Below are positions 1-6,733 of a DNA stretch of 64,000 nucleotides, piece after piece. The position numbers were made by a program, and so were the translations under genes. This stretch comes from WHSW01 sp963749365 (GTDB lineage: Bacteria; Actinomycetota; Thermoleophilia; Solirubrobacterales; 70-9). Every line of letters starts with the position of its first letter. Position 1 is the first letter of the stretch. The notes below the pieces were generated by a model. That model made no database searches. It saw nothing but the letters and a program-made list of their open reading frames with translations, and was not told the DNA's origin. Location of the stretch: the NCBI GenBank assembly GCA_963749365.1, contig CAVVME010000003.1:1550001-1614000 (forward strand). The letters are read 5' to 3'.

Positions 1-1107
1 GCCCTGGGCGGCGAGGTTGAACTCGCTCGACTCGTAGGCCTCCGAGGACGCCATCGCGAGGATCTCGCCCGTCTCGGCGTCGGTCGAAACCAGCGCCGCT
101 GCGGCGCCGACGGTGTCGTTCTGGTCGACGATCGCCTGCTGGGCGGCGGCCTGGAGACGCGGCTCGAGCGTCGTGTAGACGCGCAGGCCGCCCTCGCGGG
201 CGGTCGCGACCCCGTAGCGGTCGATCAGCTCCTGCTGGACGAAGTCGAAGAAGTACTGCTGCTGGCGGGTCTCGTAGCGGTAGCCGCGCTCGAGCCCGAG
301 CCCGGCGCCGAGCGACTTCTCGTACTTGTCGCGGCTGATGTAGCCCTGCTCGTACATCGCCTTGAGCACGTCGCCGCGGCGCTGCTTGGCGCCCTCGGGG
401 TTGAGGAACGGGTTGTAGTCGGTCGGCGCCTGGGGCAAGCCGGCGAGCAACGCCGCCTCGTTCAGGTTGAGGTCGGAGACGTGTTTGTTGAAGAACACCT
501 GCGAGGCGGCTTCGACCCCGACCGCCGTGCGGCCGTCATTGGTCCCGTAGGAGGCCGTGTTCAGGTACTGCTCGAGGATCTGGTCCTTGGAGTAGCGGTC
601 CTCGTACTCCTGCGCCATCTCGGCCTCGATCAGCTTGCGCTCGATCGTGTCCTCGGGATCCTCGATGTAGAGGTTGCGGACGAGCTGCTGGGTGATCGTC
701 GAGGCGCCCTGGCGGACCTCGCCCGCCTCGATGTTCTCGACCGCGGCGCGAGCGATCGCGCCGTAGTCGACCCCGTCGTGCTCGTAGAAGTTCTCGTCCT
801 CGATCGCGATCGTCGCGTTGCGAAGCCGCTCGGGGATCTCGTCGATGTCGACCTCCTCGCGGCTGATGTCGGCCTGGACGAACCCGAGGCTGGAGCCGTC
901 GGCGGCGAACACCTCCGAGCTCGAGCCGGCGACGATCGGCTTCAGGGTGTCGATCGAGGGCGCCGACTCGGCGACGTCGTAAGCCCAGATCGCCGCCCCG
1001 CCGGCGGCGCCCGCGGCCAGCGCGAACAGCAGACCGAACGCGAGCAGAACCTTCTTGCCGACCGACCCCCGCGCCTGCCGGTGGCGTCTGCGTGCCCGTT
1101 GAGTCAT
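1..1107 (-). CDS. Class A penicillin-binding protein (PBP1A-like), C-terminus cut by window edge
   Basis: Bifunctional peptidoglycan synthase; the part inside the window (369 codons) covers the N-terminal membrane anchor, the glycosyltransferase (GT51) domain and the start of the linker to the transpeptidase. A basic N-terminus (residues 1-20) is followed by one transmembrane helix (about 20-42). GT51 motifs are clear: EDENFYEHDG with the catalytic Glu, GASTITQQLVRN, RKLIEAEMA and a KDQILEQYLN box. The transpeptidase SxxK/SxN/KTG motifs would lie beyond position 1. Start is the ATG at 1107. It lies downstream of the MscS gene on the same strand with a 77-base gap and may be cotranscribed with it. 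Confidence 0.93.
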   Translation of the reverse strand, partial: MTQRARRRHRQARGSVGKKVLLAFGLLFALAAGAAGGAAIWAYDVAESAPSIDTLKPIVAGSSSEVFAADGSSLGFVQADISREEVDIDEIPERLRNATIAIEDENFYEHDGVDYGAIARAAVENIEAGEVRQGASTITQQLVRNLYIEDPEDTIERKLIEAEMAQEYEDRYSKDQILEQYLNTASYGTNDGRTAVGVEAASQVFFNKHVSDLNLNEAALLAGLPQAPTDYNPFLNPEGAKQRRGDVLKAMYEQGYISRDKYEKSLGAGLGLERGYRYETRQQQYFFDFVQQELIDRYGVATAREGGLRVYTTLEPRLQAAAQQAIVDQNDTVGAAAALVSTDAETGEILAMASSEAYESSEFNLAAQG

Positions 1108-1184
1108 CGGGTCAGAGAGGGTACCGGGACGTCACTGCCGCCCGGCTCAGCTGGCAGCCGCTGCACGGGGCACGCCAACGCCGG

Positions 1185-1976
1185 TCAGTCGCGCGCAGCC
1201 TCGGCGGAGTCGAAGATGCCCGCCTCGCGCAGCGCTCGGTGGGCGCGCTCGCGCAGCGCTGCCTCCTCGCCGCCGGCGCGCGTGCTCGCCGGGCGCCGCG
1301 GCCCATGGACCTCGATCCGGACCCCGTCGGCGGTGATCTCGGCGATCTCGATCTGGGACGGCTCGAGCGGGGCGAGCGCCTCGCGGGCACGGCCCAGGTC
1401 CGCGTGCGCCGGGACCCAGAGCGAGGCGCTCGCGGGCGCCGTCAGGTCGCCGGTCGAGCGGTTGACGACCACGCTCGTGACCACGGTCTCGTTCGGGACG
1501 ATCACCTGCCGGCCGTCGCCGGTGTTGACGAAGGTGTGCGAGAGGGTCAGGTCATCGACCCTGCCGGTCTCGTCGCCGATGGTGACCAGGTCGCCGATCC
1601 GGATCGGCTGCGAGATCGCGAGCAGGATCCCGGCGAGCGGATTGGCGAGCACCTTCTGCGCGGCGAAGCCGAGCACGATCCCGAGCACGGCGCTCGAGGC
1701 GAGGACCGCGTTGGCGATCCGGTCGAACTTCGAGAACTCGCTCAACGCCAGCAGCGCGCCGATGACGATGATCGTCACGAGGACGAGCCTGCGGATCAGG
1801 CGCAGGCGGGTCTGCGCAGTGCGCGAGACCGAGACCGTGGTCGCGTCGCCGACCCGCGCCGCGACACGGGTCGCCCGGCCGATCACCAGCCGGTCGACGA
1901 CGAACGCGATCAGGAACGCGATCAGGAAGGTGATCGCCGCGGCGACCCAGTCTTGGTCCCAGAAGCTCTCTTCCAT
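1185..1976 (-). CDS. mscS: Mechanosensitive ion channel, MscS family
   Basis: Small-conductance mechanosensitive channel of 263 residues that would release osmolytes on hypo-osmotic shock. One N-terminal transmembrane helix (residues 10-30) is followed by a second (about 62-82) and the pore-lining helix region rich in Ala/Gly (about 88-115, with GFAAQKVLAN). The MscS beta domain follows (QPIRIGDLVTIGDETGRV, then IVPNETV). The C-terminal alpha/beta part is short. The ATG at 1976 is chosen because a membrane segment follows at once; a GTG two codons upstream is an alternative. It is divergent from the HAD gene with 30 bases between starts. Confidence 0.9.
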   Translation of the reverse strand: MEESFWDQDWVAAAITFLIAFLIAFVVDRLVIGRATRVAARVGDATTVSVSRTAQTRLRLIRRLVLVTIIVIGALLALSEFSKFDRIANAVLASSAVLGIVLGFAAQKVLANPLAGILLAISQPIRIGDLVTIGDETGRVDDLTLSHTFVNTGDGRQVIVPNETVVTSVVVNRSTGDLTAPASASLWVPAHADLGRAREALAPLEPSQIEIAEITADGVRIEVHGPRRPASTRAGGEEAALRERAHRALREAGIFDSAEAARD

Positions 1977-2006
1977 CGACACGATCCTGCCAACCTTCGG
2001 CGCCCG

Positions 2007-2639
2007 ATGGCGACCGAAGCGGTGTTCATGGACGCGCTCGGCACGGTGGTCGAGCTCGAGCCGCCGTGGCCGCGCCTGGCCGCGGCGCTGGGGATCGCGG
2101 CCGACGAGCGGGTCGTCGCCGCGGTCCGCGCCGAGATGGCCTACTACCGCGACCATGCACACGAGGGGACCGACGAGCCGGCGCTGGCGGAGCTGCGCCG
2201 GCGCTGCGCGAGCCTGCTCTCGGCCGAGCTCGGTCGAGAGGTCTCGGTCGAGCAGATGATGTCCTCGATCCGGTTTCGCGCCTATGCCGACGCGCCGCCG
2301 GCGCTGGCCGTGCTGCGGGCCCGCGGTCTGCGCCTCGCCTGCGTCTCGAACTGGGACGTCTCGCTGCCGCAGGTGCTCGAGCGCTGCGGGCTCGGTGCCG
2401 CCTTCGACGTGGTCGTCACCTCGGCCGGCTCGGGCGCCCGCAAGCCCGATCCCGCGATCTTCGAATGGGCGCTCGAACGCTGCGATTGCCGGCCCGAGAA
2501 GGTGCTCCACGTCGGCGACAGCGCGGAGGAGGACGCGGCCGGCGCCGAGGCCGCGGGGATCCGCTGCCTGCTGATCGACCGCGACGGCGGCGCCGAGATC
2601 GGATCGTTGGTCGAGGTCGCCGGCCGGCTCGATCAGTGA
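2007..2639 (+). CDS. HAD-superfamily hydrolase, REG-2-like
   Basis: Probable phosphatase of 210 residues. HAD motif I is MDALGT at residues 8-13: the nucleophile Asp9 is present but the usual second Asp (DxD) is Leu11. Motif II is VSNWD, motif III is the Lys in ARKPDPAIF, and motif IV is VGDSAEED. The helical cap lies between motifs I and II (about 20-95). The DxxGT form occurs in the REG-2/HDHD3-like branch, whose substrates are poorly known. ATG 2007 is chosen because the conserved Asp motif begins nine residues later; upstream in-frame sequence is antisense to mscS. Confidence 0.85.
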   Translation: MATEAVFMDALGTVVELEPPWPRLAAALGIAADERVVAAVRAEMAYYRDHAHEGTDEPALAELRRRCASLLSAELGREVSVEQMMSSIRFRAYADAPPALAVLRARGLRLACVSNWDVSLPQVLERCGLGAAFDVVVTSAGSGARKPDPAIFEWALERCDCRPEKVLHVGDSAEEDAAGAEAAGIRCLLIDRDGGAEIGSLVEVAGRLDQ

Positions 2640-2649
2640 TCATCCGCGG

Positions 2650-3447
2650 GTGAGCGAGGGACCCGAGATCGAGCGAAGTCAGCCGCCACCCCCGGCGGCG
2701 CGGCCGGCCGGCCAGCCGCCACCCCCGCTCCCCGAGAGCCGGGTCCATCCGCCCCCTCCCCCCTCGGCGCCGACTCCCGAAGCGGCCTGGGGCCCCGGGC
2801 GCGCCCTGGCGGCGCTCGCGGTGATGTTGGTGCTGCTGTTCGTCGAGGTCGGCGTGATCGCCGCGGTCTTCGATCCCGACCTCGACTCGCTCGGGTCGCG
2901 GCTGGCGCTACAGGCGACTCTGGCCGCAACCCTGGTCGGGGTCGCGTTCGTCGCCGCCGGGCTCGGCGGTCGGCGGGCCGAAGCGGCGACCGCGCTCGGC
3001 CTGCGCCGGCCGAGCGGCAAGTTCATCCGCAACACCGTGCTCGCCTACCTCGGCTATCTCGGCTGCGCAATCGTGATCGCCGCCCTGATCCAGCCCGAGC
3101 AGGAGGACGTCACCCGCGAGCTCGGCGTCGACGAGGGGACGCTCGGGGCGATCGTCGCCGGGGTGCTGATCGTCGGCGTCGCCCCGTTCACCGAGGAGGT
3201 CTTCTTTCGCGGCTTCATGTTCACCGGGATGCGCCGGGCGCTGCCGTTCGTGCTCGCGGCGCTGGTCCCGTCGCTGATCTGGGGCCTCTTCCACTACACC
3301 GGCCCCGAATCGTGGGGGGTGGTGCTGCAGCTCTCGATCTTCGGCCTCTGGCTCTGCTGGCTCTACGAGCGGACCGGATCGCTGTGGCCGCCGGTGGCGC
3401 TGCACGTCGCCAACAATGCGATCGCGTTCGCGATCCTGACCGGCTGA
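2650..3447 (+). CDS. CPBP family intramembrane glutamic endopeptidase
   Basis: Integral membrane protease of the CPBP (Abi/Rce1-like) family, 265 residues. The first about 45 residues are Pro-rich and probably cytoplasmic; at least six hydrophobic segments follow. The catalytic motifs are visible: EEVFFRG (EExxxR) near residue 180, GLFH near 213 and HVANN near 254, supplying the Glu and His residues of the active site. Start is GTG 2650, eleven bases after the HAD stop, so the two are probably cotranscribed. Members process peptides or CAAX-like proteins in some systems; no substrate can be named here. Confidence 0.88.
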   Translation: MSEGPEIERSQPPPPAARPAGQPPPPLPESRVHPPPPPSAPTPEAAWGPGRALAALAVMLVLLFVEVGVIAAVFDPDLDSLGSRLALQATLAATLVGVAFVAAGLGGRRAEAATALGLRRPSGKFIRNTVLAYLGYLGCAIVIAALIQPEQEDVTRELGVDEGTLGAIVAGVLIVGVAPFTEEVFFRGFMFTGMRRALPFVLAALVPSLIWGLFHYTGPESWGVVLQLSIFGLWLCWLYERTGSLWPPVALHVANNAIAFAILTG

Positions 3448-3478
3448 GCGACCACGCCGTCTGCCACAATCCCGCGCC

Positions 3479-4456
3479 ATGAACCTTCTCCGCGCAGCCG
3501 CCCTGGGCGGAGTTCTGGCGGCTCTGGGCGCGCCGGTCGCCGCGCATGCGGGAGGCGGTGGTGGAGGCGGCGGCGGGCAGCCGGCGCCGGCTCAGATCGA
3601 GATCAAGGTCAAGGGCCTCTCGGGCGGCAAGGCGAAGGTCGGCGAGCGGATCGAGGCGATCGGCACGGTGCGGCCCTTCGTCGGCGGGCAGAAGGTCGAG
3701 ATCCGGCTCGGCAACCGAGGCGACACGGTGCTCAAGAAGACCCCGTACGTGCGCCGGGTCAAGGGCAAGAACTTCGGCCGCTTCCACCTGCGCTCGAAGC
3801 CGCTGATCGAACCCGGCAAGTACCGGATTCGAGTGAGAAAGGGCGCGACCGCAGGGCAGGCGGGAGCGAGCGCGAAGTCGAAGACGTTCAAGCTCAAGTT
3901 CATCGACCTCGATCCCGGCGACTCGGGCCCGGCGGTCGAGCTGTTCAACGACCTGCTGCGCAAGCAGCACTACTTCAACACCGACCAGGGTCGCTACGGG
4001 TCGCACACCGAGCGCGCGGTGATGGCTTTTCGCAAGGTCAACGGGATCGCCCGTAACTTCCAGGCGACGCCCGAGATCTTCGCCCAGCTCGCCGCCGGCA
4101 AGGGCGCCTTCAAGCTCGCCCACCCGGGCGCCGGGCGCCACGCCGAGGTCGACATCTCGAAGCAGGTGATGGCGCTCGCCGAAGGCGACGAGCCGAAGTA
4201 CGTCTTTCACGTCGCCACCGGCGCCGCGGCGACCCCGTCCGACGTCGGCGGGTTCACCTTCTACCGCAAGGACCCCGGGTTCAACTCGATCGGGATGTAT
4301 TACTCGGTCTACTACAACCGCGGCGAGGCGACGCACGGCTATCACTCGGTGCCGCCCTACCCGGCGAGCCACGGCTGCATCCGCAATCCGATCCCCGACT
4401 CCAAGTTCATCTACAACTGGATCAACCTCGGGGACAAGATGTTCGTGTACCGCTAG
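3479..4456 (+). CDS. Secreted L,D-transpeptidase with peptidoglycan-binding domain
   Basis: Exported cell-wall enzyme of 325 residues that would make 3-3 peptidoglycan cross-links or attach proteins. A signal peptide ends near the Ala of AAHAGG (about residue 23) and a poly-Gly tract follows (24-33). Next comes a beta-rich Ig-like segment (about 37-135), a PG_binding_1-like helical segment (about 142-205) and a YkuD catalytic domain (about 215-325). The catalytic signature is the His of HGYHS plus SHGCIR with Cys299. The ATG at 3479 follows CACAAT eight bases upstream, a possible leaderless arrangement. pyrE follows immediately. Confidence 0.9.
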   Translation: MNLLRAAALGGVLAALGAPVAAHAGGGGGGGGGQPAPAQIEIKVKGLSGGKAKVGERIEAIGTVRPFVGGQKVEIRLGNRGDTVLKKTPYVRRVKGKNFGRFHLRSKPLIEPGKYRIRVRKGATAGQAGASAKSKTFKLKFIDLDPGDSGPAVELFNDLLRKQHYFNTDQGRYGSHTERAVMAFRKVNGIARNFQATPEIFAQLAAGKGAFKLAHPGAGRHAEVDISKQVMALAEGDEPKYVFHVATGAAATPSDVGGFTFYRKDPGFNSIGMYYSVYYNRGEATHGYHSVPPYPASHGCIRNPIPDSKFIYNWINLGDKMFVYR

Positions 4457-4461
4457 GCGCG

Positions 4462-5034
4462 CTGCTGGGCGCGGACCCCCTCAGCGACTCACGCGACACG
4501 CTGCTCTCCGAGCTGCGCGCGCACGCCCTGGTGATCGGCGAGGTGACCCTGTCGAGCGGGCAGCGGGCCTCCTACTACGTCGACGCGCGCCGGGCGCTCC
4601 TGCGGCCGGCCGGCTTCCGCGCCGCCGGTGCGCTGATCGCCGGCGCCGCGACCCGGCTCGGGGCCGAGGCCGTCGGCGGCCCGGTGATGGCGGCGATCCC
4701 GCTCGCCTGCGCGGCGATCGCCGTCCCCGAGGGCGAGGACCTGGTCGGCTTCTTCGTCCGCAAGGAGCGCAAGCAGCACGGCCTGCAGCGCTGGGTCGAG
4801 GGACCGGTCGAGGCCGGGACCCGGTGCCTGGTGGTCGAGGACACGGTGACCACTGGCGGCTCGACGGTGGAGGCGATCGAGCGGATGCGCGAGGAGGAAC
4901 TGGAGATCGTCGGCGGGCTCTGCGTCGTCGACCGGCTCGCGGGCGGTGCCGCGGTGATCTCGGCGGCGATCGAGGCGCCGTTCGAGGCGCTGGCGACGAT
5001 CGATGAGATCTATCCGGAGCGGCCGGACGGGTAG
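4462..5034 (+). CDS. pyrE: Orotate phosphoribosyltransferase (start uncertain, probably non-AUG)
   Basis: Transfers phosphoribose from PRPP to orotate, giving OMP in pyrimidine synthesis. The PRPP-binding motif is VVEDTVTTGGS, and RKERKQHG matches the flexible catalytic loop. The first ATG/GTG/TTG in frame is GTG 4531 (MIGEVTLSSGQ), but the conserved N-terminal helix (SRDTLLSELRAHAL) is encoded in frame upstream of it. No ATG, GTG or TTG lies between there and the end of the transpeptidase gene. CTG codons at 4462, 4465 and 4501 are the only plausible starts; 4462 is used here, giving 190 residues. Coupling to the upstream stop at 4454-4456 is likely. Confidence 0.85.
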   Translation: MLGADPLSDSRDTLLSELRAHALVIGEVTLSSGQRASYYVDARRALLRPAGFRAAGALIAGAATRLGAEAVGGPVMAAIPLACAAIAVPEGEDLVGFFVRKERKQHGLQRWVEGPVEAGTRCLVVEDTVTTGGSTVEAIERMREEELEIVGGLCVVDRLAGGAAVISAAIEAPFEALATIDEIYPERPDG

Positions 5035-5067
5035 GGGGTCGGCGCTCGGCGCTCGGCCGCTGTGACC

Positions 5068-5880
5068 TCAGGCGGCGGCGCGGGCGACCGGCGAGTAGCG
5101 CAGGCGACCGGGCAGGAACGGAACCACGAGCCGCTTCACGTACTCGGCGCCGCCGGCGACCACGGCCCGCCGCAAGAGCTGCGGCGGCAGGCGCGAGAAC
5201 CCGTATTGGGACCGGATCGGCTCCGGCAACAGGGTGATGGTGACGAAGTTGGCGGCCTCGACGAGCGGCTTAGCCGCGAGCGGCACCGGCGGGTCGAGGA
5301 CGATCTCGCGGGCGCGCTCCCGGGCCCAGTCGGTGACCAGCAGCCGGTCGCCTTCGAGCATCTCGGTCCGGTAGGCGTTCACGGCGGCGAGCGTCGCCGG
5401 CAGCTCCGCGGGCGCGAGGCCGAAGAGCTCGCCGACCACCCGGTAGTCGGCCCACAGCGAGGCCTCCTGGGCGCGCGAGAGATCTCCGACGTAGGCCCGG
5501 TAGACGACCAGCGCCGAGTCGAAAAGCGTGAACAGGACCCAGAGCAGCAGCTCGGGATCGTCGGCGCGGTAGGCGGTGCCCGCCGGGTAGCGCCCGGCGG
5601 GCTCGGGGATCTCGCCCCTGACCCGGGCGTGCATCGTCCGCACCCGCGCGGTGACGCGATCGGCGTCGTCGCGGCTGCCAAAGGTGATCGTGTCCATGAT
5701 CTCGGCGGTTCGAGCGAGGCGGTCGTAGGGATTGTCGAGCCCCGCCGAATGGGCGAGCAGGCCCTCGACCGCGAGCGGATGGGCGGCCTGCATCAGCAGC
5801 GCCCGCGGGCCGTAGAGCGCCAGCGCACGCTCGCGATGCACCAGCCTCAGCATCGACGAATCGTCGACGTAGCCCGCCAC
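5068..5880 (-). CDS. Oxygenase MpaB family protein (DUF2236)
   Basis: 270-residue, mostly helical protein of the DUF2236/MpaB family, which includes latex-clearing oxygenase-like and mycophenolate-pathway heme proteins. Family hallmarks are the N-terminal RERALALYGPRALLMQAAHPL, in which a conserved His follows an Ala-rich helix, and the central LLLWVLFTLFDSALV-type helix. Start is GTG 5880; CAAGCT lies six bases upstream and there is no Shine-Dalgarno, so the mRNA may be leaderless. It converges on pyrE (33-base gap). The substrate is unknown. Confidence 0.8.
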   Translation of the reverse strand: MAGYVDDSSMLRLVHRERALALYGPRALLMQAAHPLAVEGLLAHSAGLDNPYDRLARTAEIMDTITFGSRDDADRVTARVRTMHARVRGEIPEPAGRYPAGTAYRADDPELLLWVLFTLFDSALVVYRAYVGDLSRAQEASLWADYRVVGELFGLAPAELPATLAAVNAYRTEMLEGDRLLVTDWARERAREIVLDPPVPLAAKPLVEAANFVTITLLPEPIRSQYGFSRLPPQLLRRAVVAGGAEYVKRLVVPFLPGRLRYSPVARAAA

Positions 5881-6010
5881 GTGGAAAGCTTGACAGGGCG
5901 ACCCCCGCGCCCCTGGCGCTTAGGGCGCGATACAGCCGCCGCCGGAGCGGGAATGATGACGTGATCGGCGACGGACGAAACAGGCGACCGCGCTCGGAAG
6001 GAGCCCGGAG

Positions 6011-6214
6011 ATGACGATTGGAACATCGATCTTCGTGATCGCGCTGGGCGCGATCCTTAGATACGCGGTCAACGACTCGATCGAGAGCATCGACCTCGAG
6101 ATCGTCGGCCTGATCCTGATGATCGCCGGCGCGGTCGGGCTCGTAATCGGCCTCTTCTGGATGGTCACGGCGGGCAATCGGGGTGGCGACTACCGCGAGC
6201 CGCCACCGCGATGA
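6011..6214 (+). CDS. Small two-helix membrane protein, DUF6458 type
   Basis: 67-residue protein with two hydrophobic helices (about 3-17 and 31-54) separated by a short acidic loop (ESIDLE), and a polar C-terminus. This matches the small actinobacterial DUF6458 family, of unknown function. A GGAG-type ribosome-binding site (GGAAGGAGCC) lies just upstream of ATG 6011. The 130 bases before it hold only a 6-bp GCGCCC/GGGCGC hairpin (5907-5928) and no other gene. Confidence 0.8.
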   Translation: MTIGTSIFVIALGAILRYAVNDSIESIDLEIVGLILMIAGAVGLVIGLFWMVTAGNRGGDYREPPPR

Positions 6215-6277
6215 ATTTCGGCGCCGGCCGCAGTCTGGACTCGTGAACCGAAAAGACCAAGGACCTGGAGGTCTGAG

Positions 6278-6637
6278 ATGAGCTACGTGGACGGATTCCT
6301 ATTGCCGATCCCGAAGGACAACGTCGACGCATACCGCGAGATGGCGTCCAAGGCCGGGGAGCTGTGGATGGAGCACGGCGCGCTCGAGTACAAGGAGTGC
6401 GTCGCCGACGACGTCAAGGAGGGCGAGTTGACCTCGTTCCCCCAAGGGGTCAAGGCGACCCCCGACGAGACCGTCTTCTTCTCCTGGATCAAGTACGAGT
6501 CCCGGGCGCACCGCGACGACGTCAACGCGAAGGTGATGGCCGACCCGCGGATGAAGGAGTGGATGGAAGATCCGTCCGAGCTCTTCGACGCCAAGCGGAT
6601 GGTCTACGGCGGGTTCGAGATCGTCGTCGACCTCTGA
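6278..6637 (+). CDS. DUF1428 family protein
   Basis: 119-residue soluble protein of the DUF1428 family (dimeric ferredoxin-like alpha+beta barrel fold). The N-terminus MSYVDGFLLPIP followed by a Tyr-containing helix, the central FFSWIKYESRAHRD strand/helix, and the C-terminal KRMVYGGFE are characteristic. No catalytic residues are known for the family. A GGAGG ribosome-binding site lies seven bases before ATG 6278. It sits inside a short GACCT/AGGTC inverted repeat that could partly mask it. Confidence 0.85.
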   Translation: MSYVDGFLLPIPKDNVDAYREMASKAGELWMEHGALEYKECVADDVKEGELTSFPQGVKATPDETVFFSWIKYESRAHRDDVNAKVMADPRMKEWMEDPSELFDAKRMVYGGFEIVVDL

Positions 6638-6675
6638 CTCGGCCCTCCGAGCCAATAGCCGCCGGAGGCTCGAGC

Positions 6676-6705
6676 TTGACACGGCTTGCTCTTGTGCCAT
6701 ACGGT
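6676..6705 (+). promoter_or_regulatory. Sigma-70-type promoter for the YWTD-propeller gene
   Basis: A perfect TTGACA (6676-6681) and a TACGGT -10 element (TANNNT, 6700-6705) are separated by 18 bases. A GGAGG ribosome-binding site (about 6720-6724) follows, nine bases before ATG 6734. It is the clearest consensus -35/-10 pair seen in the window, where most genes show only a TANNNT box. Confidence 0.65.
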
Positions 6706-6733
6706 ACCCGCACGCGCACGGAGGTACGCGGGG

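Noticed and set aside
481..2510. Long Arg/Asp-rich open frames on both strands across mscS, the HAD gene and the PBP
   Set aside because: High-GC shadow frames antisense to or out of phase with genes carrying clear family motifs; only the portions from 1976 (minus) and 2007 (plus) are coding.
5890..5895. Perfect TTGACA upstream of the DUF6458 gene
   Set aside because: No TANNNT at 16-19 bases downstream; the next candidate is 24 bases away, so it is probably chance.
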